NCBI GenBank assembly: GCA_002405445.1
Contig: DHLV01000025.1
Coordinates: 287-15,907, forward strand
Source of the DNA: Flammeovirgaceae bacterium UBA4659
GTDB lineage: Bacteria > Bacteroidota > Bacteroidia > Cytophagales > Cyclobacteriaceae
Reading direction: 5' to 3'
DNA: 15,621 nt
Position numbers and translations under genes: made by a program. This document shows, one piece after another, positions 1 through 6,204 of the stretch. The notes under the pieces are model-generated. The model was not told where the DNA came from, made no database searches, and worked only from the letters and a program-made list of their open reading frames with translations. Every line of letters starts with the position of its first letter. The first letter of the stretch is position 1.

Positions 1-1013
1 TGGTCGGATCTGTTCTGCTAATCACCTTCACATTCTATTTTTATCAAATCATTTATACACCTAATATTCTGGTCGATCGTGACGACAGACTGTTTATGGT
101 AAAGTCGGGCGCTACCTATCAATCGGTATTGAACGATCTTGGGAAAGCAAATTTTGTGAATGATATGGTATCATTTGCATTCTTGGCAAAGCTCAATGGA
201 CTTGATCAAGAACTAAAGCCAGGCCGCTACATTCTGAGGCGTAACATGACCAACCTGCAGGCCATCAAAGTATTGAAATCGGGCAAGCAGGAGCCGGTGA
301 AGCTCACGTTTACGCATGTTCGCCTCACCAGCGAGCTGGCCGAGAAACTGACAAAGAACATTGGCGTTACATCGGCAGAGTTTGACGAAGCTTTAGAAGA
401 CTTTGTGAAAAGCAACACAGATGGATTTGATGAGGAAAACATTAGGTGCATGTTTATCCCTAATACTTATGAAGTGTACTACAACATTACCCCCGAAGGT
501 CTCATTCAACGTATGAATGCCGAATTCCACAAGTTTTGGAACAGCGAAAGAACTGCAAAAGCAAAAAAGCTTGGGTTTACTCCAATAGAGGTATCTATTC
601 TGGCTTCTATTGTGCAGGCCGAAACAGTGAAGGCAGATGAGGCACCGATGATCGCTGGATTGTATATCAATCGGTTGAAGAAGGGCATTCCAATGCAGGC
701 TGATCCCACACTGGTGTATGCATCAAATGATTTTTCGCTGAAGCGCGTGTTGAATACCCATAAGGGAATTGATTCACCCTACAACACATACAAAAATGCT
801 GGCCTGCCCCCGGGGCCCATCAACGTGCCGCAGATTGTGAATATTGATGCCGTGCTGAATGCCGTTGACCATCAATACTATTATATGTGTGCTAAAGAAG
901 ATTTTTCGGGCTACCACAATTTTGCCCAAAACCTGGACGAGCACAACGTAAACGCGCGCAAGTATCAAAAAGCATTGACAGCGGAGATGAAAAAGGCAGC
1001 GGGCAACAAGTAA
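1..1013 (+). CDS. mltG: Endolytic murein transglycosylase MltG (5'-truncated by window edge)
   Basis: MltG-family (YceG-like) lytic transglycosylase, which cleaves nascent glycan strands at the inner membrane and leaves 1,6-anhydro-MurNAc ends. The frame is open to the window edge (first full codon at base 3). The residues before the internal Met at 96 form a hydrophobic stretch (VLLITFTFYFYQII), the expected N-terminal membrane anchor, so Met96 is not the true start and only a few N-terminal residues are missing. The catalytic region is clear: ASIVQAET, with the expected catalytic Glu encoded at 621-623, followed by GLYINRLKKGIPMQADPTLVYA, the family's NRL...GMxLQxDPTVxY block, and later GLPPGPINVP. 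The LysM-like segment (GRYILRRNMTNLQAIKVLKSG) precedes it. The next gene starts 35 nt downstream on the same strand, so they may be co-transcribed. Family assignment is secure. Confidence 0.95.
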   Translation, partial: VGSVLLITFTFYFYQIIYTPNILVDRDDRLFMVKSGATYQSVLNDLGKANFVNDMVSFAFLAKLNGLDQELKPGRYILRRNMTNLQAIKVLKSGKQEPVKLTFTHVRLTSELAEKLTKNIGVTSAEFDEALEDFVKSNTDGFDEENIRCMFIPNTYEVYYNITPEGLIQRMNAEFHKFWNSERTAKAKKLGFTPIEVSILASIVQAETVKADEAPMIAGLYINRLKKGIPMQADPTLVYASNDFSLKRVLNTHKGIDSPYNTYKNAGLPPGPINVPQIVNIDAVLNAVDHQYYYMCAKEDFSGYHNFAQNLDEHNVNARKYQKALTAEMKKAAGNK

Positions 1014-1048
1014 TCTGAAATTTTAGGGTAGAAATCTTCAATCACTCC

Positions 1049-1453
1049 ATGTATACCTCCGAAACTTTTGTGCGTGTGCGATATGGTGAAACAGACCAAA
1101 TGGGTTATGTGTATTACGGTAACTATGCGATGTTCTACGAAGTGGGAAGGGTAGAGGCACTGCGCCAGTTGGGTTTATCCTACAAAGAGTTAGAAGATGA
1201 CGGAGTGATGATGCCCGTACTGGAAAATCATTCTAAATTTCTATTGCCGGCATTGTATGACGATCATTTGAAGATCGTGACAACGATTCGCGATAAGCCG
1301 GGTGTGCGGATTCAGTTTAACTATTCCATTTTTAACGCTGACGGAAAGTTGCTGCACGAGGGGCACACGTTGCTAGCCTTTGTTGATAAGAAGAATGGTC
1401 GACCCTGCCGCCCTCCCCAGCGATTTATGGATGTATTGAAACCTTACTTTTAG
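1049..1453 (+). CDS. Acyl-CoA thioesterase, YbgC/FadM hotdog family
   Basis: A 134-residue single hotdog-fold protein of the YbgC/4-hydroxybenzoyl-CoA thioesterase type, the usual length for this family. The N-terminal signature VRYGETDQMGYVYYGNY carries the conserved Asp (in TDQMG) that acts in catalysis in YbgC and 4HBT, followed by FYEVGRVEALRQLG, the family's E-x-x-R helix. The expected reaction is hydrolysis of short- or medium-chain acyl-CoA thioesters in the cytoplasm. In Proteobacteria ybgC belongs to the tol-pal cluster; no tol or pal gene is visible here, and the neighbour is mltG. ATG at 1049 is the natural start because it sits just before the conserved first strand; no Shine-Dalgarno sequence precedes it (AATCACTCC). 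Exact substrate unknown. Confidence 0.9.
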   Translation: MYTSETFVRVRYGETDQMGYVYYGNYAMFYEVGRVEALRQLGLSYKELEDDGVMMPVLENHSKFLLPALYDDHLKIVTTIRDKPGVRIQFNYSIFNADGKLLHEGHTLLAFVDKKNGRPCRPPQRFMDVLKPYF

Positions 1454-1736
1454 TTTGAAAATGAACCATGTTAAAAATCTGAACATGGAACAGACCGCTG
1501 TTTGCTTCAAAGCATTGCAGTTGAGCATCTCTCAAAGCTATGTTATATTCAGCTTGTCGGGATATCGTTATTTGAAATTTGCTTCCAAATGGCCTCGATC
1601 CACTCAGCCAAACAACTTACAAAAGGTTTTTATAAACGCCCAGTTGTATAACTTGTGCCGCCATGTTGATCAACTGGTCATTTTCAAATGGCAGCAATTT
1701 CAGGTTAAGATGTTTTCAAATTTTTTGAATTAGCCT
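1454..1736. other. Intergenic stretch with no convincing intact gene
   Basis: These 283 nt separate the thioesterase from the YihY gene. The + strand has a 92-codon open frame from a TTG at 1455, but its translation is rich in N, Q, F and K, shows no recognisable family, and has no plausible initiation context, so I do not call it. The - strand carries two short protein-like stretches in different frames (see the pseudogene candidate). No TAnnTTTG promoter match and no terminator hairpin with a T-run were seen. Confidence 0.5.
1549..1710 (-). pseudogene. Possible decayed minus-strand ORF (frameshifted remnant)
   Basis: Read on the - strand, one frame gives LKLLPFENDQLINMAAQV continuing to VIQLGVYKNLL and then TAA at 1619-1617. 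Immediately after, a second frame gives LAEWIEAIWKQISNNDIPTS and ends at TGA (1551-1549). Both stretches have ordinary amino-acid composition and codon use like neighbouring genes, and would join if one frameshift near 1615-1622 and one stop were repaired. No family is recognised and the apparent coding look could be chance. Offered only as a candidate remnant. Confidence 0.2.
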
Positions 1737-2732
1737 GTGAAGTACGTCACCCGCAAACGCATTCTTCAGTTTGACACGGCCCGCACCAGTCGCAGTTGGC
1801 TCAAGCGCATGAAATTTAAAAAGCACGATAACCTGTCATTTTACAAGTTTATCAAAATCTTTTTCCATAACATCAGCGAAGACGAGATCACAGATCGCGC
1901 CAACGCTGTATCTTTTAATTTCATCCTCGCTATCTTTCCAACGATTATTTTTCTGTTCACGCTCATTCCGTATATCTCTGCCTATTTTCCTGAAATCAAC
2001 ACGCAGAGCATCATGAATTTTCTCCAATCGGTAGTACCTGCCAGTATGTACGACACTATTTCGTCTACTGTTTTTGACATCGTGAGCAAGCAACGGGGCA
2101 GCCTTTTGACGTTTGGTGTGCTGTTTGCGTTGTACTTGTCTACCAACGGCATGATGGCGCTCATGCGCGCGTTCAATGCCTGTTATCGTACCGTGGAAAA
2201 AAGGCATTGGCTACGCATGCGGGTGACGGCCGTGGGACTTACACTGATGTTGGCTTTTGTTTTTTTGTCAGCAGTAGTATTGTTGATCATCGGGCAGATT
2301 GTTCTCAACTACGTAACCACGCACCTAGAGGACTTCAGCCACCTGAACCTGGATGATGTCACCATTTATATGCTGTTTGCATTGCGGTTTATGGTCATCT
2401 TCATCGTTTTCTTCGTGGCGATTTCATGTATTTATTATTTTGGGCCGGCCGTGCATTACAATTGGAGTTTTTTTTCCATCGGATCTTTCCTGGCAACACT
2501 CGCGATCATTGCACTGTCGTATGGCTTTTCAGTCTACATCACTAATTTTGGAAGTTATAATAAGGTGTACGGATCCATTGGGGTGCTGATTGCTTTGATG
2601 GCGTGGATACAACTGGTGACGGTGATATTGTTGTATGGATATGAGATAAACGCCAGCATGCATTACGGCAGAAAAATGGAGTCCATCGCGAAACACCAGC
2701 GCAGCCAACGGTTGGAAAAAGCGATGAGGTAA
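1737..2732 (+). CDS. YihY/BrkB (UPF0761) family inner-membrane protein
   Basis: A 331-residue polytopic membrane protein of the YihY/virulence factor BrkB family; its biochemical role is not settled (historically mislabelled ribonuclease BN). After a basic cytoplasmic segment of about 50 residues, six hydrophobic segments follow: FNFILAIFPTIIFLFTLIPY, GSLLTFGVLFALYLSTNGMM, LTLMLAFVFLSAVVLLIIGQ, LRFMVIFIVFFVAISCIYYF, FLATLAIIALSYGFSVYITN and IGVLIALMAWIQLVTVILLY. The last runs into GYEINASM, the hallmark end of the family, and TNGMMALMRAFNACY after the second is also typical. The start is a GTG at 1737, just after an in-frame TAG at 1731. The alternative is ATG at 1809, but the residues between resemble the family's N-terminus, so GTG is preferred. 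Identity is secure, start moderately so. Confidence 0.88.
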   Translation: MKYVTRKRILQFDTARTSRSWLKRMKFKKHDNLSFYKFIKIFFHNISEDEITDRANAVSFNFILAIFPTIIFLFTLIPYISAYFPEINTQSIMNFLQSVVPASMYDTISSTVFDIVSKQRGSLLTFGVLFALYLSTNGMMALMRAFNACYRTVEKRHWLRMRVTAVGLTLMLAFVFLSAVVLLIIGQIVLNYVTTHLEDFSHLNLDDVTIYMLFALRFMVIFIVFFVAISCIYYFGPAVHYNWSFFSIGSFLATLAIIALSYGFSVYITNFGSYNKVYGSIGVLIALMAWIQLVTVILLYGYEINASMHYGRKMESIAKHQRSQRLEKAMR

Positions 2733-2781
2733 ACTGTCGATCATCAATGGTTGACAGAAAATGTCTCTATTGATTATAGGC

Positions 2782-2794
2782 CAATGAATCATTG
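2782..2794. repeat. Short perfect inverted repeat just upstream of anmK
   Basis: CAATGA-A-TCATTG is a perfect 6-bp inverted repeat with a one-base centre, ending 4 nt before the anmK start codon. The 66-nt gap also holds a 7-bp stem with one G-U pair (CTGTCGA at 2733 with TTGACAG). Either could be an operator or chance; there is no T-run to make it a terminator. Confidence 0.25.
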
Positions 2795-2798
2795 ACAA

Positions 2799-3998
2799 AT
2801 GAATAAACAAATTGAATCGTTGTTTCGGATCGCTCAAAAGAAAGACCGATTAATCATAGGCCTTATGTCTGGTACATCGCTGGATGGTTTGGATGTAGCC
2901 TTGTGCCGCTTTTGCGGAAGTGGTATGGAGACCCGGATTGAGCTGCTGCGATTTCGAACCGTGCCGTACGATACGGATTTTAAAGACGAGATCAAATCCG
3001 TCTTTTCCAGGGAGACAGTGAGCCTGGAGAAAGTCTGTCTGCTAAACCCATGGATTGCCATGCGGCATGCGCAAATGATTTTAGACAGCCTGCGCCAATG
3101 GGGTATGTCACCACATCAAATTGACCTGGTTGCCAGCCACGGGCAAACGATTTATCATACTCCGAAGTCGTTGCATCGAAAAGAAAAATTTGGCAATGCC
3201 ACGCTGCAAATTGGTGATGGAGACCACCTGGCTCAGGCAACGGGCATTATCACGCTCAGCGATTTTAGGCAAAAGCACATTGCTGGCGGTGGCGAAGGCG
3301 CACCGTTGGCAGCCTATGGTGATTACCTGATCTTTTCAAAAAAGGGAGAAAACCGCGTGATGCTGAACATCGGAGGCATCGCTAATTTTACTTATTTGCC
3401 CGGGTCGCTGCATGCAAATGAGGTTTTTTGTACAGATGTAGGCCCTGGCAATACGTTGATGGATGCCTACATGCAAAAGTATTTTGGAAAGTATTTCGAT
3501 GAGGGTGCGGCCATCGCCATGCAAGGCCAGGTCAATCAGCCGTTGTTGGCCGCATTGAAAGATCACACGTTCTTTCTGCAGCCATTTCCAAAAACCACCG
3601 GGCCCGAGTTATTCAACCTTGGGTACCTCCAGCGCGCACAGCACCAATCAGGCACAACAGACATTCGCAAAGAAGATGTGATGGCTACACTCAACCGATT
3701 TACGGCCGATATGATTGTGGTTGCAATAAAAGAGGCTTTGCAGGCGAACGCCAGCGCCAGCATTTTTTCGAGCGGAGGCGGCATGCACAACCCGCAACTG
3801 ATGCAACATATACAACAACAACTGCCGCAATATCATTTTTTAATCACTGCTGATTTGGGCATTCACCCTGATGCAAAAGAAGCAGTGCTGTTTGCTACAC
3901 TGGCCAATGAGTGTGTATGCGGAGGGCGAACAAATTATGGAGATAACCGCAACGGCATACCGAGCGTTTCAATGGGCAAGATCTCCTTGCCGGGATGA
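2799..3998 (+). CDS. anmK: Anhydro-N-acetylmuramic acid kinase
   Basis: AnmK converts 1,6-anhydro-MurNAc (a product of lytic transglycosylases such as MltG) plus ATP to MurNAc-6-phosphate in the cytoplasm, the entry step of amino-sugar recycling. The 399-residue length is normal. The nucleotide-binding start IIGLMSGTSLDGLDVAL lies at about residues 19-35; LVASHGQTIYHTP and LQIGDGDHLA are family motifs; MLNIGGIANFTYLP precedes the catalytic block CTDVGPGNTLMDAY, with the expected catalytic Asp at residue 213 (codon 3435-3437). The C-terminal FSSGGGMHNPQLM and DAKEAVLFATLANE are also diagnostic. ATG at 2799 puts about 18 residues before the first strand; an ATG at 2863 falls inside the conserved motif and is too late. 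murQ, the usual next enzyme, is not in the window. Confidence 0.95.
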   Translation: MNKQIESLFRIAQKKDRLIIGLMSGTSLDGLDVALCRFCGSGMETRIELLRFRTVPYDTDFKDEIKSVFSRETVSLEKVCLLNPWIAMRHAQMILDSLRQWGMSPHQIDLVASHGQTIYHTPKSLHRKEKFGNATLQIGDGDHLAQATGIITLSDFRQKHIAGGGEGAPLAAYGDYLIFSKKGENRVMLNIGGIANFTYLPGSLHANEVFCTDVGPGNTLMDAYMQKYFGKYFDEGAAIAMQGQVNQPLLAALKDHTFFLQPFPKTTGPELFNLGYLQRAQHQSGTTDIRKEDVMATLNRFTADMIVVAIKEALQANASASIFSSGGGMHNPQLMQHIQQQLPQYHFLITADLGIHPDAKEAVLFATLANECVCGGRTNYGDNRNGIPSVSMGKISLPG

Positions 3999-4072
3999 GC
4001 CCCGTGTATCGTTTGCAACGCTGTTGGCGATTCAAAGGCAAAACTAAAATGCCGGTTATCTGTTATCGCTAA

Positions 4073-5302
4073 ATGATGAGACTCATCATTATCGTGCATC
4101 TTGTCGCAATTACTTACGGGTTATCTGCCCAGAATAAAATCTCAGGTGTGGTAACCGATGCGAACACCGGTGAGCCCATCGCTTTTGCCAATGTGTTTTT
4201 TACCAACACTACCTTTGGTAGCAGCACAAACGAAAAAGGAGAATACAGCTTTTCAGGTTTTCCCGCAGGCAAATATGACTTAACGTTTGCGTTTGTAGGT
4301 TACGTGACCACCCAAACAGCCGTGCAATTTGAAGGCAGCACCCAGTTGCGGGTGCACCAGAAAATGACCGCGGAAGCAAAAGTGTTGAATGAAGTATTGG
4401 TAAAGCCTGATACGCTGGGGTGGAAGCGCAACTACGAGCAGTTCAAATACCATTTTTTGGGTACGTCAAAGTACGCGGCCCAATGTGTTATTTTGAATCC
4501 GAAAGACATCGCGATATTCTACGACCGGAGAGATGGAGTGCTGGTGGCTTTTGCAAAAAAACCGATCGTAGTTGAAAACAATGCCACCGGCTACCGTATC
4601 AAATACTACCTGCACCATTTTGAATTCCAAAGCCGCTCTGGCCTGTTTAATATTTACGGTTTGCCTCAATTTGAAGAGATGATTGCAAAGAATGAACGGA
4701 CTAAGAATAGATGGATGAAAGAACGACAGCGTGTTTATGAGGGGTCGCTGCTCCACTTTATGCGCAGTTGGCGTGCGGGTACGTGGATAGAGAATGACTT
4801 TAAGGTGGCCCGCATGTACCGCGTACCCAATAAAGAGCGACCAGACGAGATGTACCTGCATAAAAAGATCAGCGAGTGGCAAAAAAAGCTCACATCCAAA
4901 GAAAAATTGTCTTTCACCATTACAACAGATGGCACCATAAAAAATGGAGACAGCCTCAGCTATTTTTTGCGACTGAGAAATATGCCGAAAGAAATTGACA
5001 GTGTGGCGAAAGAATCTTTGGTAGGCACTGAATTCAACAGCACGCAGCAGGAGGACAAAAATTACCAAGGGTTGCTTTCTGTTCGGTATGATCGGCTTGA
5101 AGACATTGTTTATACTCAGACCATTGCCCACAGAGACCAACGCCTGAAGCAAAAGTCAGTTTTGCATGTGCTGGCACCCGTTAAGATATACACAAACGGG
5201 TATTACGAAGATGTACGCAGTATTTTTTTAGAGAGGTATTGGTCGTGGTCAGAAAAGATTGCTACCATGTTGCCGTTGGAGTTTGAGCCGGTTAAGGACT
5301 AA
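4073..5302 (+). CDS. Secreted carboxypeptidase-regulatory-like domain protein, function unknown
   Basis: A 409-residue exported protein. Residues 1-20 form a signal peptide (hydrophobic IIIVHLVAITYG, cleavage expected after LSAQ). Residues about 22-105 are a CarboxypepD_reg-like beta-sandwich: ISGVVTDANTGEPIAFANV, then STNEKGEYSFSGFPAGKYDL and FVGYVTTQT. The rest, from about residue 110, includes FKYHFLGTSKYAAQCVILNP and GYRIKYYLHHFEFQSRSG, a pattern seen in Bacteroidota proteins carrying this N-terminal domain, but I cannot name a function. No lipobox, beta-barrel or sorting domain is evident, so it is probably periplasmic or outer-membrane associated. Two tandem ATGs (4073, 4076) make the start ambiguous by one codon. 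Its TAA stop (5300-5302) overlaps the TAG stop of the convergent deoR-type gene, so no terminator can lie between the two. Confidence 0.85.
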   Translation: MMRLIIIVHLVAITYGLSAQNKISGVVTDANTGEPIAFANVFFTNTTFGSSTNEKGEYSFSGFPAGKYDLTFAFVGYVTTQTAVQFEGSTQLRVHQKMTAEAKVLNEVLVKPDTLGWKRNYEQFKYHFLGTSKYAAQCVILNPKDIAIFYDRRDGVLVAFAKKPIVVENNATGYRIKYYLHHFEFQSRSGLFNIYGLPQFEEMIAKNERTKNRWMKERQRVYEGSLLHFMRSWRAGTWIENDFKVARMYRVPNKERPDEMYLHKKISEWQKKLTSKEKLSFTITTDGTIKNGDSLSYFLRLRNMPKEIDSVAKESLVGTEFNSTQQEDKNYQGLLSVRYDRLEDIVYTQTIAHRDQRLKQKSVLHVLAPVKIYTNGYYEDVRSIFLERYWSWSEKIATMLPLEFEPVKD

Positions 5303-6048
5303 AGCACATTCAATCCCTTGGTGCTAAATTCTATCAGCCGTGGATCATGCGGGTCAAGTTCTGTAACCAGTACGCGAATTTCAGTAACCGGGCACACGTT
5401 GAAACGCTGTGCGGAGTTTATTTTTTCTGAAATGGTGAGCACTACCACTTGCTGGGCGGTTTCGATCATTGCCTTCTTTAGTTGTACCACTTCCCAGTCA
5501 AACTCTGTTAAGCCCTGGGTGGCATCCAAATTTCCTGTGCCCATAAAGCAATAATCTGCTTTCACATGCGAGAAAGTTTTGATGGTTTCGCCTCCAAGTG
5601 CAATTTGGGCATCGTGCGAAAGCCTGCCACCGACAAAAATGGTTTCGATGTTTTCATGTGCGATCAATTGCATGGCAATTGGCAAACTGGGCGTAAATAC
5701 CGTCAGGCGCAGGTGCTCGGGCAACAGCCTCGCCACTTCCAGGTTAGTGGTGCCGCCCCCCATTACCAGCACACCCCCGTCTTTCAATAATTGTATGGCC
5801 TTGGTAGCGATCTTAATTTTGTGCTCATGGGCGTAAATCTGGTCTTCGCGATAGGTATATAAGTGAAAGGAGTTTGCCACAGCGCCACCGTGCACCTTCT
5901 TGAGCTTTCCCCACTCATTTAACTGGTGCAGGTCTCGCCTCACTGTATCTTCAGAAACGGCCAACTGTTGTGCAATATCGGTGAGCAGCACGCGGTTGCG
6001 GATTTTTACCTCATTGAGGATGAATCGATGTCTTTCTTCGCGCAGCAT
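5299..6048 (-). CDS. DeoR/GlpR-family transcriptional regulator
   Basis: A 249-residue repressor-type protein. Residues 1-56 are the DeoR winged helix-turn-helix: MLREERHRFILNEVKIRNRV, then LLTDIAQQLAVSEDTVRRDL and KKVHGGAV. Residues about 75-235 form the sugar-phosphate sensing domain, with VMGGGTTNLEVARLLP (the D/G-S-G-T-T phosphate loop, here GGGTT), FVGGRLSHDAQIALGG, DYCFMGTGNLDATQGLTEFD and MIETAQQVVVL. The usual Asp of the ADxSK motif is replaced (LTISEKIN). The family normally represses sugar catabolic operons and is released by a phosphorylated sugar. It diverges from susC across 156 nt with several inverted repeats, so it is likely to control susCD and itself. Its stop overlaps that of the convergent upstream gene. 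Confidence 0.9.
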   Translation of the reverse strand: MLREERHRFILNEVKIRNRVLLTDIAQQLAVSEDTVRRDLHQLNEWGKLKKVHGGAVANSFHLYTYREDQIYAHEHKIKIATKAIQLLKDGGVLVMGGGTTNLEVARLLPEHLRLTVFTPSLPIAMQLIAHENIETIFVGGRLSHDAQIALGGETIKTFSHVKADYCFMGTGNLDATQGLTEFDWEVVQLKKAMIETAQQVVVLTISEKINSAQRFNVCPVTEIRVLVTELDPHDPRLIEFSTKGLNVL

Positions 6049-6100
6049 TTGCAGTTTTATGCACGATTTTACATATTTTTTTCAGAAATCGTTTGCAATA

Positions 6101-6137
6101 CTCGAAAAAAAACGCAAATTCACACAAATTTTTCGAG
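6101..6137. promoter_or_regulatory. Inverted repeat, candidate DeoR-type operator (distal)
   Basis: CTCGAAAAA (6101-6109) and its exact complement TTTTTCGAG (6129-6137) form 9-bp arms separated by 19 nt, a centre-to-centre distance of 28 bp. Arms with TCGAA/CGAAA cores are known for several DeoR-family operators (for example GlpR-like sites), and DeoR proteins often bridge spaced half-sites. Assignment to the neighbouring regulator is inference. Confidence 0.45.
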
Positions 6138-6143
6138 TTTTTG

Positions 6144-6168
6144 CGGTTTTGGTTACCGGCAAAAACCG
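6144..6168. promoter_or_regulatory. Second inverted repeat in the deoR/susC region
   Basis: CGGTTTT (6144-6150) pairs exactly with AAAACCG (6162-6168) around 11 nt. Allowing an indel, the similarity extends outward (GTTTTTGCGGTTTTGG against the complement of the segment ending AACG at 6175). It could be an operator or a hairpin in the susC leader; lack of a following T-run argues against a terminator. Confidence 0.4.
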
Positions 6169-6179
6169 AAAAACGAAAC
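6167..6179 (+). repeat. CGAAA-type tandem half-sites near susC
   Basis: CGAAAAACGAAAC holds two CGAAA units 7 bp apart, overlapping the right arm of the second inverted repeat and lying 26 nt before the susC start codon. Repeated CGAAA units are a recurring theme in DeoR-family binding sites. Low-complexity composition here makes a chance occurrence possible. Confidence 0.3.
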
Positions 6180-6204
6180 ATTTCAACAACTTAAACTTCT
6201 TTTC

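Larger units (their letters stand above)
6049..6204. promoter_or_regulatory. Divergent deoR/susC control region
   Basis: This 156-nt A/T-rich spacer must hold the promoters of both divergent genes. It contains two inverted repeats and a CGAAA direct repeat, listed separately. The best -7-like match on the - strand is TGAATTTG (complement of 6115-6122, 7 of 8 against TAnnTTTG) but no -33 TTTG sits at the right distance; no good match was found for susC on the + strand. Promoters are therefore inferred from gene arrangement rather than read. Confidence 0.6.

Noticed and set aside
1455..1733. 92-codon + strand open frame from a TTG start
   Set aside because: No recognisable domain, low-complexity composition, weak start, and it abuts the thioesterase stop by chance; treated as non-coding.
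4003..4072. TATCGTTTG upstream of 4073 as a -7 promoter element
   Set aside because: It has three rather than two bases between TA and TTTG and no spaced -33 TTTG, so the match is not good enough.
4466..5152. 228-codon minus-strand open frame within the carboxypeptidase-regulatory gene
   Set aside because: Antisense shadow: the + strand frame has a signal peptide and a recognised domain, while this one has no family features.
5926..6204. N-terminal extension of the susC frame upstream of 6205
   Set aside because: It overlaps the divergent regulator and its promoter region, and ATG 6205 opens directly on a good signal peptide.
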